Positions 6,806-16,438 are shown, counted from the first letter of the stretch. The stretch is 59,515 nucleotides of DNA from Thiosulfatihalobacter marinus (GCF_016019955.1 NZ_JAECRZ010000017.1:1-59515), one strand, 5' to 3'. Numbers and translations: made by a program. The notes: generated by a model from the letters alone, not told the origin.

Positions 6806-8221
6806 GTGACACGATACCTTCGCGACATGCGGGGCCATGGCCCCAACCCGCCGCATCCGCACTGGCCCGGCGACGCCAGGGTGGCGGTGCAGTTTGTGCT
6901 GAACTACGAGGAAGGCGGCGAAAACTGTCTTCTGCATGGCGACGCGTCCTCCGAGGCTTTTCTGTCGGATATTGCCGGGGCCGCGCAATGGCCCGGACAG
7001 CGCCACTGGAACATGGAATCGATCTATGAATACGGCGCGCGGGCCGGGTTCTGGCGGCTGCACCGGCTGTTCACCGGTGCGCGGATCCCGCTGACGATCT
7101 ATGGCGTGGCCAGCGCGCTGGCGCGCAGCCCCGAACAGGTGGCGGCGATGAAATCCGCCGGTTGGGAGATCGCCAGCCACGGGCTGAAATGGGTCGAACA
7201 CAAGGACATGACCGAAGCCCAGGAACGCGCGGCGATAGATGAGGCGATCCGCCTGCATACCGAAGTTGTGGGCGAGCGTCCGCGCGGCTGGTACACGGGG
7301 CGCTGTTCGCTCAACACGGTGCGGCTGGTGGCCGAAGAAGGCGGGTTCGACTATATCAGCGACACCTATGACGACGACCTGCCCTATTGGCTGGAAGTGG
7401 GGGACCGGGATCAGCTGATCATTCCCTACACGCTGGAAGCCAACGACATGCGCTTTGCCACCGCGCCGGGATATGTCACGGGCGAGCAGTTCTTTACCTA
7501 TCTTCGGGACGCGTTCGACACGCTCTATGCCGAAGGCGCGGCCGGTGCCCCCAGGATGATGTCCATCGGTCTGCATTGCCGCCTGATCGGGCGTCCGGGC
7601 AAGATCGCCGGGTTGAAACGGTTCCTCGATCATATCGCCGGGTTCGACGGGGTCTGGACCCCGCGCCGGATCGACATTGCCCGCCATTGGGCCACCACCC
7701 ATCCCCACGAGAGGCGCGCCCGCCCCAGCCAGATGACCCGCGCGCAATTCGTGGCCGCCTTTGGCGGTATCTTCGAACACAGCCCCTGGATCGCCGAACG
7801 TGCCTTTGATCTGGAACTCGGCCCGGCACATGATTGTGCCGCCGGGGTGCATAACGCGCTGTGCCGCATGTTCCGCAGCGCGTCGCGCCAGGAACGGCTC
7901 AGCGTGCTGACCGCGCACCCGGATCTGGCCGGAAAACTGGCCGCCGCAGGGCGGCTGACGGCCGAAAGCACCTCGGAACAGGCGGGCGCGGGGCTGGACA
8001 TGCTGACGGACGAGGAGCGCGAGACCTTCACGCGGCTGAACACGGCCTATGTGGAAAAGCACGGCTTTCCCTTCATCATCGCGGTGCGCGATCACGACAA
8101 GGCATCGATCATGGCCAGTTTCAATCGCCGCATCGACAATGACACCGAAACCGAGTTCGCCCAGGCCTGCCAACAGGTGGAACGCATCGCCGAATTCCGC
8201 CTGATGGATCTGCTGGCGTGA
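6806..8221 (+). CDS. puuE: Allantoinase PuuE fused to OHCU decarboxylase UraD
   Basis: Two enzymes of the urate path in one 471-residue chain. Residues 1 to about 300 form a polysaccharide-deacetylase-like allantoinase (start RYLRDMRGHGPNP, then ARVAVQFVLNYEEG, GVASALARSPEQ, GWEIASHG). From Met310 it is OHCU decarboxylase (AHPDLAGKL, STSEQAGAGLD, FPFIIAVRDH). The C-terminal domain makes S-allantoin from OHCU; the N-terminal one opens allantoin to allantoate. The start is taken as GTG 6806: it has GGAG 6 nt upstream and gives the family N-terminus, while ATG 6794 would put the ribosome-binding site inside the gene. allA follows after 52 nt. Confidence 0.9.
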   Translation: MTRYLRDMRGHGPNPPHPHWPGDARVAVQFVLNYEEGGENCLLHGDASSEAFLSDIAGAAQWPGQRHWNMESIYEYGARAGFWRLHRLFTGARIPLTIYGVASALARSPEQVAAMKSAGWEIASHGLKWVEHKDMTEAQERAAIDEAIRLHTEVVGERPRGWYTGRCSLNTVRLVAEEGGFDYISDTYDDDLPYWLEVGDRDQLIIPYTLEANDMRFATAPGYVTGEQFFTYLRDAFDTLYAEGAAGAPRMMSIGLHCRLIGRPGKIAGLKRFLDHIAGFDGVWTPRRIDIARHWATTHPHERRARPSQMTRAQFVAAFGGIFEHSPWIAERAFDLELGPAHDCAAGVHNALCRMFRSASRQERLSVLTAHPDLAGKLAAAGRLTAESTSEQAGAGLDMLTDEERETFTRLNTAYVEKHGFPFIIAVRDHDKASIMASFNRRIDNDTETEFAQACQQVERIAEFRLMDLLA

Positions 8222-8273
8222 GTCTTGCCAATCAGCCCCGGTCGGATCGCTGGCCTGTCAAGGAGTTGGCCGA

Positions 8274-8759
8274 ATGAGAACAATTATGGCCCGCCCCCTG
8301 ACGGCCCCGGCCTTCGCCCCGTTTGGCGATGTGATCGCGCTGCGCGACGCGCCGACAAAGCTGATCAATCAGGGGCTTTGCGGACGGCATCACGATCTGG
8401 CGGCGCTGGATTTCGGCGATGGGCGCGCGGGCATCAGCCTGTTTGACGCCAAGCCACGCACCCTGCCCTATCGTCTGGACCTGGTCGAACGCCATCCCGA
8501 CGGTTCCCAGGCCTTCATCCCGATGAGCCAGACCAGTTTCCTGGTGATTGTCGCGCCTGACAACAAAGGCACCCCCGACACTCCGCTGGCCTTTCTGACC
8601 GCGCCCGGACAGGGCATCAACCTGCACCGGGGCACGTGGCACGGCGTTTTGACCCCGCTGCAAGCCCCCGGCCTGTTTGCCGTCATCGACCGGATCGGCG
8701 ACGGCCCCAATCTTGAGGAATTCCGGTTCGAACAGCCCTACACGGTTGTTCGCGCCTGA
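8274..8759 (+). CDS. allA: Ureidoglycolate lyase
   Basis: AllA splits ureidoglycolate into glyoxylate and urea, the end of the ureide path. The 161-residue protein has family motifs VERHPDGSQAF and NLHRGTWHGV and the typical length (about 160-170). AAGGAG lies 8 nt before the ATG. Co-directional with puuE-uraD and the permease. Note that no allantoicase, which makes its substrate from allantoate, is encoded in the window. Confidence 0.9.
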   Translation: MRTIMARPLTAPAFAPFGDVIALRDAPTKLINQGLCGRHHDLAALDFGDGRAGISLFDAKPRTLPYRLDLVERHPDGSQAFIPMSQTSFLVIVAPDNKGTPDTPLAFLTAPGQGINLHRGTWHGVLTPLQAPGLFAVIDRIGDGPNLEEFRFEQPYTVVRA

Positions 8760-8766
8760 ACCCGGA

Positions 8767-8784
8767 CGGGCGCAAGGGCGCCCG
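8767..8784 (+). other. GC hairpin between allA and the permease gene
   Basis: CGGGCGC (8767-8773) pairs perfectly with GCGCCCG (8778-8784) across a 4-nt loop. There is no T-run, so it is more likely an attenuator or mRNA-stability element than a terminator. Confidence 0.35.
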
Positions 8785-8852
8785 GCCTCACCCTTTCGAA
8801 ACCGCCACCAAAGAAGCGGTACGATCCCCATACACTACAAGGAGAAACGCGT

Positions 8853-10277
8853 ATGGCTGACACTTCCATAGGGACCGAAGACCAGCTCAGAGACCCCAAT
8901 TATACGCCGCCGCTGGCCAAGGCCATTCCGCTGGGCATCCAGCACGTGCTGGCGATGTTTGTCTCGAACGTCACCCCGGCGATCATCATCAGCGGCGCGG
9001 CCGGGTTCGGTTTTGGATCGAACTCGCCCGATTTTCCGCAGATGATCTATATGATCCAGATGTCGATGTTCTTTGCCGGGCTGGCGACCCTGATCCAGAC
9101 CATCGGCATCGGCCCGGTGGGCGCGCGCCTGCCCATCGTGCAGGGTACCAGCTTTGCCTTCATTCCGATCATGATCCCGCTGGTCGCGGGCAAGGGTGTG
9201 GATGCGATTGCCGTTCTGATGGGCGGCATTCTGGTGGGTGGCCTGTTCCACGCCACTTTGGGCCTTTTCATCGGTCGCATCCGCTTTGCACTACCGCCTC
9301 TGGTGACAGGGCTTGTGGTGATGATGATCGGTCTCGCGCTGGTCAAGGTGGGCATCCAGTATGCCGCCGGGGGCGTACCCGCCATCGGCAAGCCGGAATA
9401 TGGCTCGCTGCAAAACTGGTTCGTGGCCTCGGTGGTCATCGTGGTGACGCTGGGCCTGAAATTCTATGCGCGCGGGATGCTGTCGGTTTCGGCTGTGCTG
9501 CTGGGGCTGATCGCCGGCTATGTCGTGGCCTTCTTCATGGGCATGGTGAGCTTTGGCGGCGTGGGCCGCGCGGCCAGCTTTTCACTGCCCAATCCATTGC
9601 ATTTCGGCATGGAATTCTCGGTCGCGGCGATCATCGGCTTCTGCCTGATGTCGTTCGTGTCGGCGGTGGAAACCGTGGGCGACGTATCGGGCATCACCAA
9701 GGGCGGCGCCGGACGTGAAGCCACCGACAAGGAAATCCAGGGCGCCACATTCGCCGACGGGATCGGCACGGCGGTTTCCGGCCTGTTCGGTGCCCTGCCC
9801 AACACGTCGTTCAGCCAGAATGTCGGCCTGATCGCCATGACCGGCGTGATGAGCCGCCATGTGGTGACGATCGGTGCGCTGTTCCTGATCCTGAGCGGCC
9901 TTGTGCCCAAGATCGGCGCCATCATCTCGACCGTACCGATCGAGGTTCTGGGCGGCGGCGTTATCGTGATGTTCGGCATGGTCACGTCGGCGGGCGTGTC
10001 GATGCTGTCGGATGTGAACTGGAACCGGCGCAACATGGTGATCTTTGCCATCGCGCTGAGCCTTGGGCTGGGGCTGCAACTGGAGCCCGGCGCGCTTCAG
10101 CATCTGCCGGGGACGATCAAGGTGCTGGCCACATCGGGCATTTTGCCCGCGGCGCTGATCGCCATCGTTCTGAACCTGATCCTGCCCGAGGAACTGTCGG
10201 ACGAAGCAACCGAAGAGGTTTCGGGCGGCATGTCGGGCCATTCCAAGGGTTCGCTGCCGAAGGACGATCACGTCTGA
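8853..10277 (+). CDS. NCS2-family purine (urate/xanthine) permease
   Basis: The 474-residue membrane protein belongs to the nucleobase:cation symporter-2 family. It starts PLAKAIPLGIQHVLAMFVSNVTPAIII. Next comes the QGTSFAFIPIM helix-breaker region (about 90-100), and later GGAGREATDKEIQGATFADGIGT with the TSFSQNVGLIAMTG signature. NCS2 proteins import purines with protons or sodium. Context in the urate cluster points to urate or xanthine; the exact substrate is inferred. AAGGAG precedes the ATG. Transcription probably ends at the hairpin at 10302. Confidence 0.88.
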   Translation: MADTSIGTEDQLRDPNYTPPLAKAIPLGIQHVLAMFVSNVTPAIIISGAAGFGFGSNSPDFPQMIYMIQMSMFFAGLATLIQTIGIGPVGARLPIVQGTSFAFIPIMIPLVAGKGVDAIAVLMGGILVGGLFHATLGLFIGRIRFALPPLVTGLVVMMIGLALVKVGIQYAAGGVPAIGKPEYGSLQNWFVASVVIVVTLGLKFYARGMLSVSAVLLGLIAGYVVAFFMGMVSFGGVGRAASFSLPNPLHFGMEFSVAAIIGFCLMSFVSAVETVGDVSGITKGGAGREATDKEIQGATFADGIGTAVSGLFGALPNTSFSQNVGLIAMTGVMSRHVVTIGALFLILSGLVPKIGAIISTVPIEVLGGGVIVMFGMVTSAGVSMLSDVNWNRRNMVIFAIALSLGLGLQLEPGALQHLPGTIKVLATSGILPAALIAIVLNLILPEELSDEATEEVSGGMSGHSKGSLPKDDHV

Positions 10278-10301
10278 CCCAGCCTTTGCGCGATTACGAG
10301 A

Positions 10302-10330
10302 ACGGCCCGGACATCCTCCGGGCCGTTTTC
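10302..10330 (+). terminator. Intrinsic terminator after the permease gene
   Basis: Perfect 10-bp stem (10302-10311 with 10317-10326, 5-nt loop) followed by TTTCCTTTG. It lies 24 nt past the permease stop and closes the urate cluster. Confidence 0.85.
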
Positions 10331-10602
10331 CTTTGCTCCCCTTTTCGCGCCTGCCACGGGCCAGGCAGGGGATTGCACGGCCGGTGCAAAAAAGTCCTCG
10401 GACTGGCGCCCGGTTCTGTTATCGTCATTCTCAGGGAGGATGGCGAACAGGCTTGTCAGACAGCGCCACAGGCGGGTTGCGATACCGATCGGCAGCATCC
10501 CGCTCAGCGCATGGCAGATTTGCGACCCGCCCTCTAGCTAAGTAGTTTAACATTAAACTATAAGGCCGAAACGCTACGTCAATCAGGAGGAGGACGCTGC
10601 GC
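10331..10602 (+). promoter_or_regulatory. Leader and control region of the pyruvate dehydrogenase operon
   Basis: This gap holds no convincing gene. It contains three palindromes: TTGCAC-GGCCG-GTGCAA (10373-10389), AGTCC-TC-GGACT (10393-10404) and the AT-rich one at 10543-10560. A TATAAG box (10559-10564) may be the -10 element. A very strong AGGAGGAGG ribosome-binding site precedes aceE. Confidence 0.5.
10543..10560. promoter_or_regulatory. Perfect palindrome TAGTTTAA-CA-TTAAACTA upstream of aceE
   Basis: Two 8-bp arms around a 2-nt centre, AT-rich in GC-rich surroundings, 42 nt before the aceE ATG. It touches the candidate -10 box, so a bound repressor would block transcription. The size fits a MarR- or GntR-type dimer, but no regulator gene lies nearby. 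Confidence 0.65.
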
Positions 10603-13257
10603 ATGGCGACCCAATTCGAAGACATCGACCCCATTGAAAGCCGCGAATGGCAAGACGCCGTCGAGGATGTGATTGCCCGCGACGGGGCCGACCGCGCCCA
10701 TTACCTGTTGGACAAGGCCGTCCAACAGGCGCGCGCCTCGGGGGCCAACCTGCCGTTTTCGGCAACCACCCCCTATCAGAACACCATTCCCGCCGACGAC
10801 CAGGCAGACTTCCCCGGCGACATGGACATGGAATGGCGCATTCGCACGATCAACCGCTGGAATGCCATGGCCACGGTGGTGCGCCGCAACAAGGAATCTT
10901 CGGAATATGGCGGCCATATCGCCTCTTTTGCCTCGTCGGCGGTGATGTATGATATAGGGCTAAACCATTTCTGGCGCAGCAAGTCCGCCATTCACGGCGG
11001 CGATCTTGTCTTCTTTCAGGGCCACGTGATCCCCGGCATCTATGCGCGCAGCTTCATGGAAGGGCGGATCAGCGAAGAGCAGCTGGAGAATTTCCGATCC
11101 GAAGTGGATGGCGGCGGGCTGTCCTCTTACCCGCATCCCTGGCTGATGCCCGATTACTGGCAGTTTCCCACCGTGTCGATGGGTCTGGGCCCGCTGATGG
11201 CGATCTACCAGGCGCGGTTCATGAAATACATGCACAATCGCGGCCATATCGACATGGCCGACCGCAAGGTGTGGTGCTTTCTGGGCGATGGCGAGATGGA
11301 CGAGCCGGAAAGCCGCGGCGCGATCGATCTGGCCGTACGCGAGGGGCTGGACAACCTGATTTTCGTGATCAACTGCAACCTGCAACGGCTGGATGGCCCG
11401 GTACGCGGCAACCACAAGATCGTGCAGGAGCTGGAGGGCGACTTCCGCGGCGCGGGCTGGAACGTGATCAAGCTGTTGTGGGGCAAGGGCTGGGACGACC
11501 TGCTGGAAAAAGACACGTCGGGCAAGCTGCGCCAGTTGATGGATGAAACCGTCGATGGCGACTACCAGACGTTCAAATCCAGGGACGGCGCCTATATCCG
11601 CAAGCATTTCTTCGGCAAATACCCCGAAACCGCCGCGTTGGTCGAAGACTGGAGCGACGAACAGATCTGGGCGCTGCGCCGGGGCGGGCATGATCCGCAA
11701 AAAGTGTACACCGCCTTCAAGCGCGCCACCGAGACCAAGGGCCAGCCGTCTTGCCTGCTGGTCAAGACGGTCAAGGGCTATGGCATGGGCACCGCCGGCG
11801 AAGGGCAGAACACCACCCATCAGCAAAAGAAGATGGCCGAAGATCAGCTGCGCGCCTTCCGCGACCGCTTTCAGATCCCGGTCAGCGACGAAGACCTGCC
11901 CAAGGCACCGTTTGTCAAGCTCAACAACGCCCAAAAGGCCTATCTGGCCGACCGCCGCAAGGCGCTGGGCGGGGACTTTCCCAAGCGGTTCTCGGATGCG
12001 CCCAAGCTGGAGATTCCGGATCTCGACAAGTTCAACGCCCAGCTCAAGGGCACGGGCGACCGCGAGATTTCCACCACCATGGCCTTTGTCCGCATCCTGA
12101 CCACGCTGCTGCGTGACAAGAAGGTCGGCAAGAACGTGGTGCCGATCGTACCGGACGAAAGCCGCACCTTCGGCATGGAGGGGCTGTTCCGGTCCGTGGG
12201 TATCTATAACCCGCAAGGGCAGAAATACACGCCCGAAGATGCCGACCAGATGATGTATTACAAGGAAACCACCGACGGGCAGGTTCTTCAGGAAGGCATC
12301 AACGAGGCCGGCGCCATGGCCGACTGGATCGCCGCCGCCACGGCCTATTCCAACCACGGCGTGCCGATGATCCCGTTCTTCATCTACTATTCGATGTTCG
12401 GCTTCCAGCGGATCGGCGATCTGGCCTGGGCCGCCGGCGACAGCCGCGCGCGCGGCTTCATGCTGGGCGGCACTGCCGGGCGCACCACGCTGAACGGCGA
12501 AGGCCTGCAGCACGAGGACGGGCACAGCCACATCCTGGCCGGCACCATCCCCAACTGCATCAGCTATGATCCGACCTTTCAATACGAGGTTGCGGTGATC
12601 GTGCAGCACGGGCTGAAGCGGATGTATCAGGATCAGGAGGACGTGTTCTTCTACCTCACCCTGATGAACGAGAACTACGCCCATCCCGACATGCCGATGG
12701 GGGTCGAGGACGAGATCATCAAGGGCCTGTATCGCTTCAGGGAGGTCAAGAAACCCACCAAGAAGCATGTCACGCTGATGGGATCCGGCACGATCCTCGT
12801 ACAGGCGGTCAAGGCAGCCGAGATGCTGGAAGAGGATTTCGGTGTGACCTCGGAAATCTGGTCGGCCACCAGCTTTAACGAACTGGCGCGCGACTGCCAG
12901 GACGTGGCCCGCTGGAACCGTCTGAACCCGCTGGCCGACCCAAAGCAAAGCTTTGTCACGCAACAGTTGAGCAAGGCCAAGGGACCGGTCATCGCCGCCA
13001 CCGATTACATGAAGAACTATGCCGAGCAGATCCGCGCCTGTGTGCCGGGCCGTTACACGGTGCTTGGCACGGACGGGTTTGGCCGCAGCGACAGCCGCGT
13101 GAACCTGCGCCGTTTCTTCGAGGTAGACGCCAACCACATCGCCGCCGCCGCCATGGTGGACCTGTATCGCGAGGGCGGCATCACCAAATCGGTGCTCGAA
13201 AAAGCACTCAAGAAATACGACATCGACGGCGCCAAGCCGAACCCGCGCCTGGTGTGA
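10603..13257 (+). CDS. aceE: Pyruvate dehydrogenase E1, homodimeric type
   Basis: E1 decarboxylates pyruvate with thiamine diphosphate and acetylates the lipoyl arm of E2. The 884-residue protein is of the single-chain AceE type, not the alpha/beta type. It shows the N-terminal DPIESREWQDA-like start, the ThDP/Mg motif GDGEMDEPES...NCNLQRLDGPVRGN (about 225-270) and the GLQHEDGHSH loop. Length matches the family (about 885-890). It is the first gene of an aceE-aceF-lpdA operon with 23- and 12-nt gaps. A palindrome at 10543-10560 may control it. Confidence 0.95.
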   Translation: MATQFEDIDPIESREWQDAVEDVIARDGADRAHYLLDKAVQQARASGANLPFSATTPYQNTIPADDQADFPGDMDMEWRIRTINRWNAMATVVRRNKESSEYGGHIASFASSAVMYDIGLNHFWRSKSAIHGGDLVFFQGHVIPGIYARSFMEGRISEEQLENFRSEVDGGGLSSYPHPWLMPDYWQFPTVSMGLGPLMAIYQARFMKYMHNRGHIDMADRKVWCFLGDGEMDEPESRGAIDLAVREGLDNLIFVINCNLQRLDGPVRGNHKIVQELEGDFRGAGWNVIKLLWGKGWDDLLEKDTSGKLRQLMDETVDGDYQTFKSRDGAYIRKHFFGKYPETAALVEDWSDEQIWALRRGGHDPQKVYTAFKRATETKGQPSCLLVKTVKGYGMGTAGEGQNTTHQQKKMAEDQLRAFRDRFQIPVSDEDLPKAPFVKLNNAQKAYLADRRKALGGDFPKRFSDAPKLEIPDLDKFNAQLKGTGDREISTTMAFVRILTTLLRDKKVGKNVVPIVPDESRTFGMEGLFRSVGIYNPQGQKYTPEDADQMMYYKETTDGQVLQEGINEAGAMADWIAAATAYSNHGVPMIPFFIYYSMFGFQRIGDLAWAAGDSRARGFMLGGTAGRTTLNGEGLQHEDGHSHILAGTIPNCISYDPTFQYEVAVIVQHGLKRMYQDQEDVFFYLTLMNENYAHPDMPMGVEDEIIKGLYRFREVKKPTKKHVTLMGSGTILVQAVKAAEMLEEDFGVTSEIWSATSFNELARDCQDVARWNRLNPLADPKQSFVTQQLSKAKGPVIAATDYMKNYAEQIRACVPGRYTVLGTDGFGRSDSRVNLRRFFEVDANHIAAAAMVDLYREGGITKSVLEKALKKYDIDGAKPNPRLV

Positions 13258-13280
13258 TCGGGACTTAAGGAGGATTTGAA

Positions 13281-14540
13281 ATGACTGTTGAAGTGAACGT
13301 TCCCGATATCGGCGATTTTTCGGATGTGCCGGTTGTCACCGTTCTGGTCAGCGTCGGCGACGTGATCGCCGTGGAAGACCCGATCGTAGAGCTGGAAAGC
13401 GACAAGGCCACGATGGAAGTGCCGTCATCGGCTGCCGGCAAGGTGGTCGAGATCAAGGTGGCCGAAGGCGACACTGTGTCCGAAGGTTCACTGATCCTGC
13501 TTCTGGAAGGCGAAGGCGCTGCCGCGGCGCCGGCCGAGAAACCCGCCGAGGCGCCCGCCGAGGCCGCCCCGGCCCCTGCCCCGGCGGCCGCCCCCGCCGC
13601 CGCGCCGGTTGTCACCGATGCCGGGTTCGGCAAGGCCCACGCCTCGCCCTCGGTGCGCGCCTTTGCCCGCCAGCTGGACATTGATCTGGCCAAGGTGAAT
13701 GGCACCGGCCGCAAGGGACGCATCCTGCGCGAAGACATCACCGCCTTCCTGAAATCCTCGACAGCCACGGCCCCCGCCGCGGGCGGCGCGGTCCAGGGTG
13801 GCATGGGCATCCCGCCGATCCCGGTTGTGGATTTCAGCAAGTTCGGCCCGGTCGAAAATGTCGACATGCCCCGCATCAAGAAGATCAGCGGCCCGGCCCT
13901 GCATCGCTCGTGGCTGAACGTGCCCCACGTTACCCATAATGACGAGGCCGACATCACCGATCTGGACAAGTACCGCAAGGAAATGGACACGCTGGCCAAG
14001 GAAGACGGCTATCGCGTGACACTCCTCAGCTTTGTCATCAAGGCCAGCGTCTCGGCGCTGAAACAGCATTGGGAAGTGAACTCGTCGATCCATCCGGACG
14101 GCGACAAGCTGATCAAGAAGGATTACTACAATATCGGCTTTGCCGCCGACACGCCCAACGGCCTTGTGGTTCCGGTGATCAAGGATGCAGACCGCAAGGG
14201 TCTGGTCGAGATTTCCAAGGATCTCATGGAGTTGTCGGGCAAGGCTCGTGCGGGCGAGTTGAAGGCCGCCGACATGTCCGGCGCCACCTTCACCATCTCG
14301 TCGCTGGGCGGCATTGGCGGCACGTCCTTCACCCCCATCGTGAACGCGCCCGAAGTGGCGATCCTTGGCCTGACGCGCAGCAAAATGGCGCCGGTCTGGA
14401 ACGGCGAGGAATTCGTGCCGCGCCTGATGCAGCCCTTGTCGCTGTCCTATGATCACCGCGCCATTGACGGGGCCCTGGCCGCACGCTTCTGCGTGACGCT
14501 CAAGACCCTGCTGGGCGATATGCGCAAGCTGATGTGGTAA
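13281..14540 (+). CDS. aceF: Dihydrolipoamide acetyltransferase, pyruvate dehydrogenase E2
   Basis: E2 passes the acetyl group to CoA and forms the complex core. The 419-residue chain has one lipoyl domain (1-80, lipoylated Lys42 in ESDKATMEV), an Ala/Pro-rich linker (about 82-112), a small E1/E3-binding domain (ASPSVRAFARQLDIDLAKVNGTGRKGRI) and the catalytic domain ending SYDHRAIDGA with His392. It has a single lipoyl domain where enteric AceF has three. The ribosome-binding site is AAGGAGG. The lipoyl domain is almost the same as that of the following E3. Confidence 0.94.
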   Translation: MTVEVNVPDIGDFSDVPVVTVLVSVGDVIAVEDPIVELESDKATMEVPSSAAGKVVEIKVAEGDTVSEGSLILLLEGEGAAAAPAEKPAEAPAEAAPAPAPAAAPAAAPVVTDAGFGKAHASPSVRAFARQLDIDLAKVNGTGRKGRILREDITAFLKSSTATAPAAGGAVQGGMGIPPIPVVDFSKFGPVENVDMPRIKKISGPALHRSWLNVPHVTHNDEADITDLDKYRKEMDTLAKEDGYRVTLLSFVIKASVSALKQHWEVNSSIHPDGDKLIKKDYYNIGFAADTPNGLVVPVIKDADRKGLVEISKDLMELSGKARAGELKAADMSGATFTISSLGGIGGTSFTPIVNAPEVAILGLTRSKMAPVWNGEEFVPRLMQPLSLSYDHRAIDGALAARFCVTLKTLLGDMRKLMW

Positions 14541-14552
14541 GGAGAAAACCCC

Positions 14553-16283
14553 ATGGAAATCAAAGTTCCCGATATTGGCGATTTCTCTGACGTGCCTGTC
14601 GTTTCGGTCCTCGTCTCGGTCGGCGATACCGTCGCCGCCGAAGACCCGCTGATCGAACTGGAAAGCGACAAGGCCACGATGGAAGTGCCCTCGCCTGCCG
14701 CTGGCGTGGTGAAAGAAATCAAGGTTGCGACAGGCGACACTGTCTCGCAAGGCAGCGTGATCATGGTATTCGACGGTGCGGATGCCGCCGAAGCGCCCAA
14801 ATCCGAAGCTCCTGCCGCCGCCCCGGCCGCGCCGCAAAGCGTGGCCGCCACCGGCACCGCCTCCGGCCCCGGTGACGTGCACGCCGAGGTGGTGGTTCTG
14901 GGCTCTGGCCCCGGCGGTTACACCGCCGCCTTCCGCGCCGCCGACCTTGGCAAAAAGGTCGTGTTGATCGAAAAGGACGCCGCGCTTGGCGGGGTCTGCC
15001 TGAATGTCGGCTGCATCCCCTCCAAGGCGCTGCTGCATGCGGCCAAGGTCATGACCGAAGCCGAGGACATGGCCCATCACGGCATCACCTTCGCCAAACC
15101 GCAGGTCGATCTCGACGCGCTGCGCAGCTGGAAGGAAAGCGTGATCAATCAGCTGACCGGCGGGCTTGCCGGCCTGGCCAAGGCCCGCAAGGTGCAGATC
15201 GTCAACGGCTATGGCAGCTTTACCGGGCCCAACATGATCGAGGTCGACAATGATGGCGCCAGGACCACCGTCAGCTTTGATCAATGCATCATCGCCGCCG
15301 GATCCGAGCCTGTCACCCTGCCCTTCATTCCGCATGACGACCCGCGCGTGATCGATTCCACCGGCGCGCTGGAATTGCAGGATGTGCCCGGGCGCCTGCT
15401 GGTGCTGGGTGGCGGCATCATCGGGCTGGAAATGGCCACGGTTTATGACGCCCTGGGGTCCAGCGTGACCATCGTCGAATTCATGGACCAGATCATTCCG
15501 GGCGCCGACAAGGACATCGTCAAACCGCTGCACACCCGCATCAAGGCCCGCTACGAAGCGGTCCTCACCAAGACCAAGGTGACAGGGGTCGAGGCCACAA
15601 AGGCCGGCCTGAAGGTCACGATGCAAGGCCCCGATGGCGAAAAGACCGACACGTTCGACAAGCTCTTGGTCGCCGTGGGCCGCCGCCCGAACGGCGCCAG
15701 GATCAACGCCGCCGCCGCAGGTGTCGCGGTGGACGAGCGTGGCTTCATCGCCGTCGACAACCAGCAACGCACCGGCGTGCCGCATATCTTCGCCATTGGC
15801 GACGTGGTCGGACAGCCCATGCTGGCCCACAAGGCAGTGCACGAAGGCAAGGTTGCCGCCGAGGTTTGCGCCGGACACAAACGCTTCTTTGATGCGCGCG
15901 TGATCCCCTCGGTCGCCTATACCGACCCCGAGGTCGCCTGGGTGGGCATGACCGAAACCCAGGCCAAGGCCGAAGGCATCAAGCTGGGCAAGGGCGCCTT
16001 CCCCTGGGCCGCGTCGGGGCGCTCGCTGTCGCTGGGACGTTCCGAAGGCATCACCAAGGTGCTGTTTGACGAACATGAACGCGTCATCGGCGCCGGCATC
16101 GTCGGCCCCAACGCGGGCGATCTGATCGCCGAAGTGGCGCTGGCCATCGAAATGGGATCGGACGCGGTGGATCTGGGTCACACCATCCACCCGCACCCGA
16201 CCCTGTCGGAAACGGTGAATTTCGCCGCCGAAATGTTCGAAGGCACCATCACCGACCTGATGCCGCCCAGAAAAAAGAAATGA
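14553..16283 (+). CDS. lpdA: Dihydrolipoamide dehydrogenase E3 with N-terminal lipoyl domain
   Basis: E3 reoxidises dihydrolipoamide with NAD+. This 576-residue form is about 110 residues longer than the usual enzyme because a lipoyl domain (1-80, Lys40 in ESDKATMEV) and an Ala/Pro linker precede it. The flavoprotein part follows, with the FAD motif [21 protein letters not shown], the redox disulfide [13 protein letters not shown], the NAD site [14 protein letters not shown] and the C-terminal [11 protein letters not shown] containing the catalytic His. Last gene of the operon. Confidence 0.94.
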   Translation: MEIKVPDIGDFSDVPVVSVLVSVGDTVAAEDPLIELESDKATMEVPSPAAGVVKEIKVATGDTVSQGSVIMVFDGADAAEAPKSEAPAAAPAAPQSVAATGTASGPGDVHAEVVVLGSGPGGYTAAFRAADLGKKVVLIEKDAALGGVCLNVGCIPSKALLHAAKVMTEAEDMAHHGITFAKPQVDLDALRSWKESVINQLTGGLAGLAKARKVQIVNGYGSFTGPNMIEVDNDGARTTVSFDQCIIAAGSEPVTLPFIPHDDPRVIDSTGALELQDVPGRLLVLGGGIIGLEMATVYDALGSSVTIVEFMDQIIPGADKDIVKPLHTRIKARYEAVLTKTKVTGVEATKAGLKVTMQGPDGEKTDTFDKLLVAVGRRPNGARINAAAAGVAVDERGFIAVDNQQRTGVPHIFAIGDVVGQPMLAHKAVHEGKVAAEVCAGHKRFFDARVIPSVAYTDPEVAWVGMTETQAKAEGIKLGKGAFPWAASGRSLSLGRSEGITKVLFDEHERVIGAGIVGPNAGDLIAEVALAIEMGSDAVDLGHTIHPHPTLSETVNFAAEMFEGTITDLMPPRKKK

Positions 16284-16288
16284 TCCCC

Positions 16289-16314
16289 ACGCCCCGGGCC
16301 TGTCCCCGGGGCGT
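16289..16314 (+). terminator. Hairpin just past lpdA
   Basis: Perfect 10-bp stem (16289-16298 with 16305-16314, 6-nt loop), starting 6 nt after the lpdA stop. The following T-run is weak (CGGTTCC). It may slow polymerase before the stronger hairpins at 16383-16417. Confidence 0.55.
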
Positions 16315-16352
16315 CGGTTCCGCGCGCGCCATCAACCCGCGCACGCTTCCGT

Positions 16353-16417
16353 CTTCATTTTGCCAAAAATACTCCGGGGGGAGTCGCAGCCTGCTGCGGC
16401 GGGGGGCAGCGCCCCCC
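16353..16417. repeat. Composite box-plus-hairpins module, copy 1
   Basis: An AT-rich box (CTTCATTTTGCCAAAAATAC from 16353, then TCC) is followed by stem 2 (16383-16389 with 16394-16400, one G-T pair) and stem 1 (16401-16407 with 16411-16417), then TCTT. Related modules lie at 23525, 25241 and 37220. It lies between the convergent lpdA and SLC13 genes and likely ends both transcripts. Confidence 0.7.
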
Positions 16418-16438
16418 TCTTCCCCGCCACAAAACCGG

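Noticed and set aside
10286..10537. An 83-codon frame in the leader of aceE
   Set aside because: It starts inside the terminator of the previous gene, crosses two palindromes, and overlaps another frame of similar size; no Shine-Dalgarno.
10960..16196. Long minus-strand frames (725 and 902 codons) opposite aceE, aceF and lpdA
   Set aside because: They mirror well-conserved genes in every part, lack domains and have His/Gly-rich composition from reverse-complement codons.
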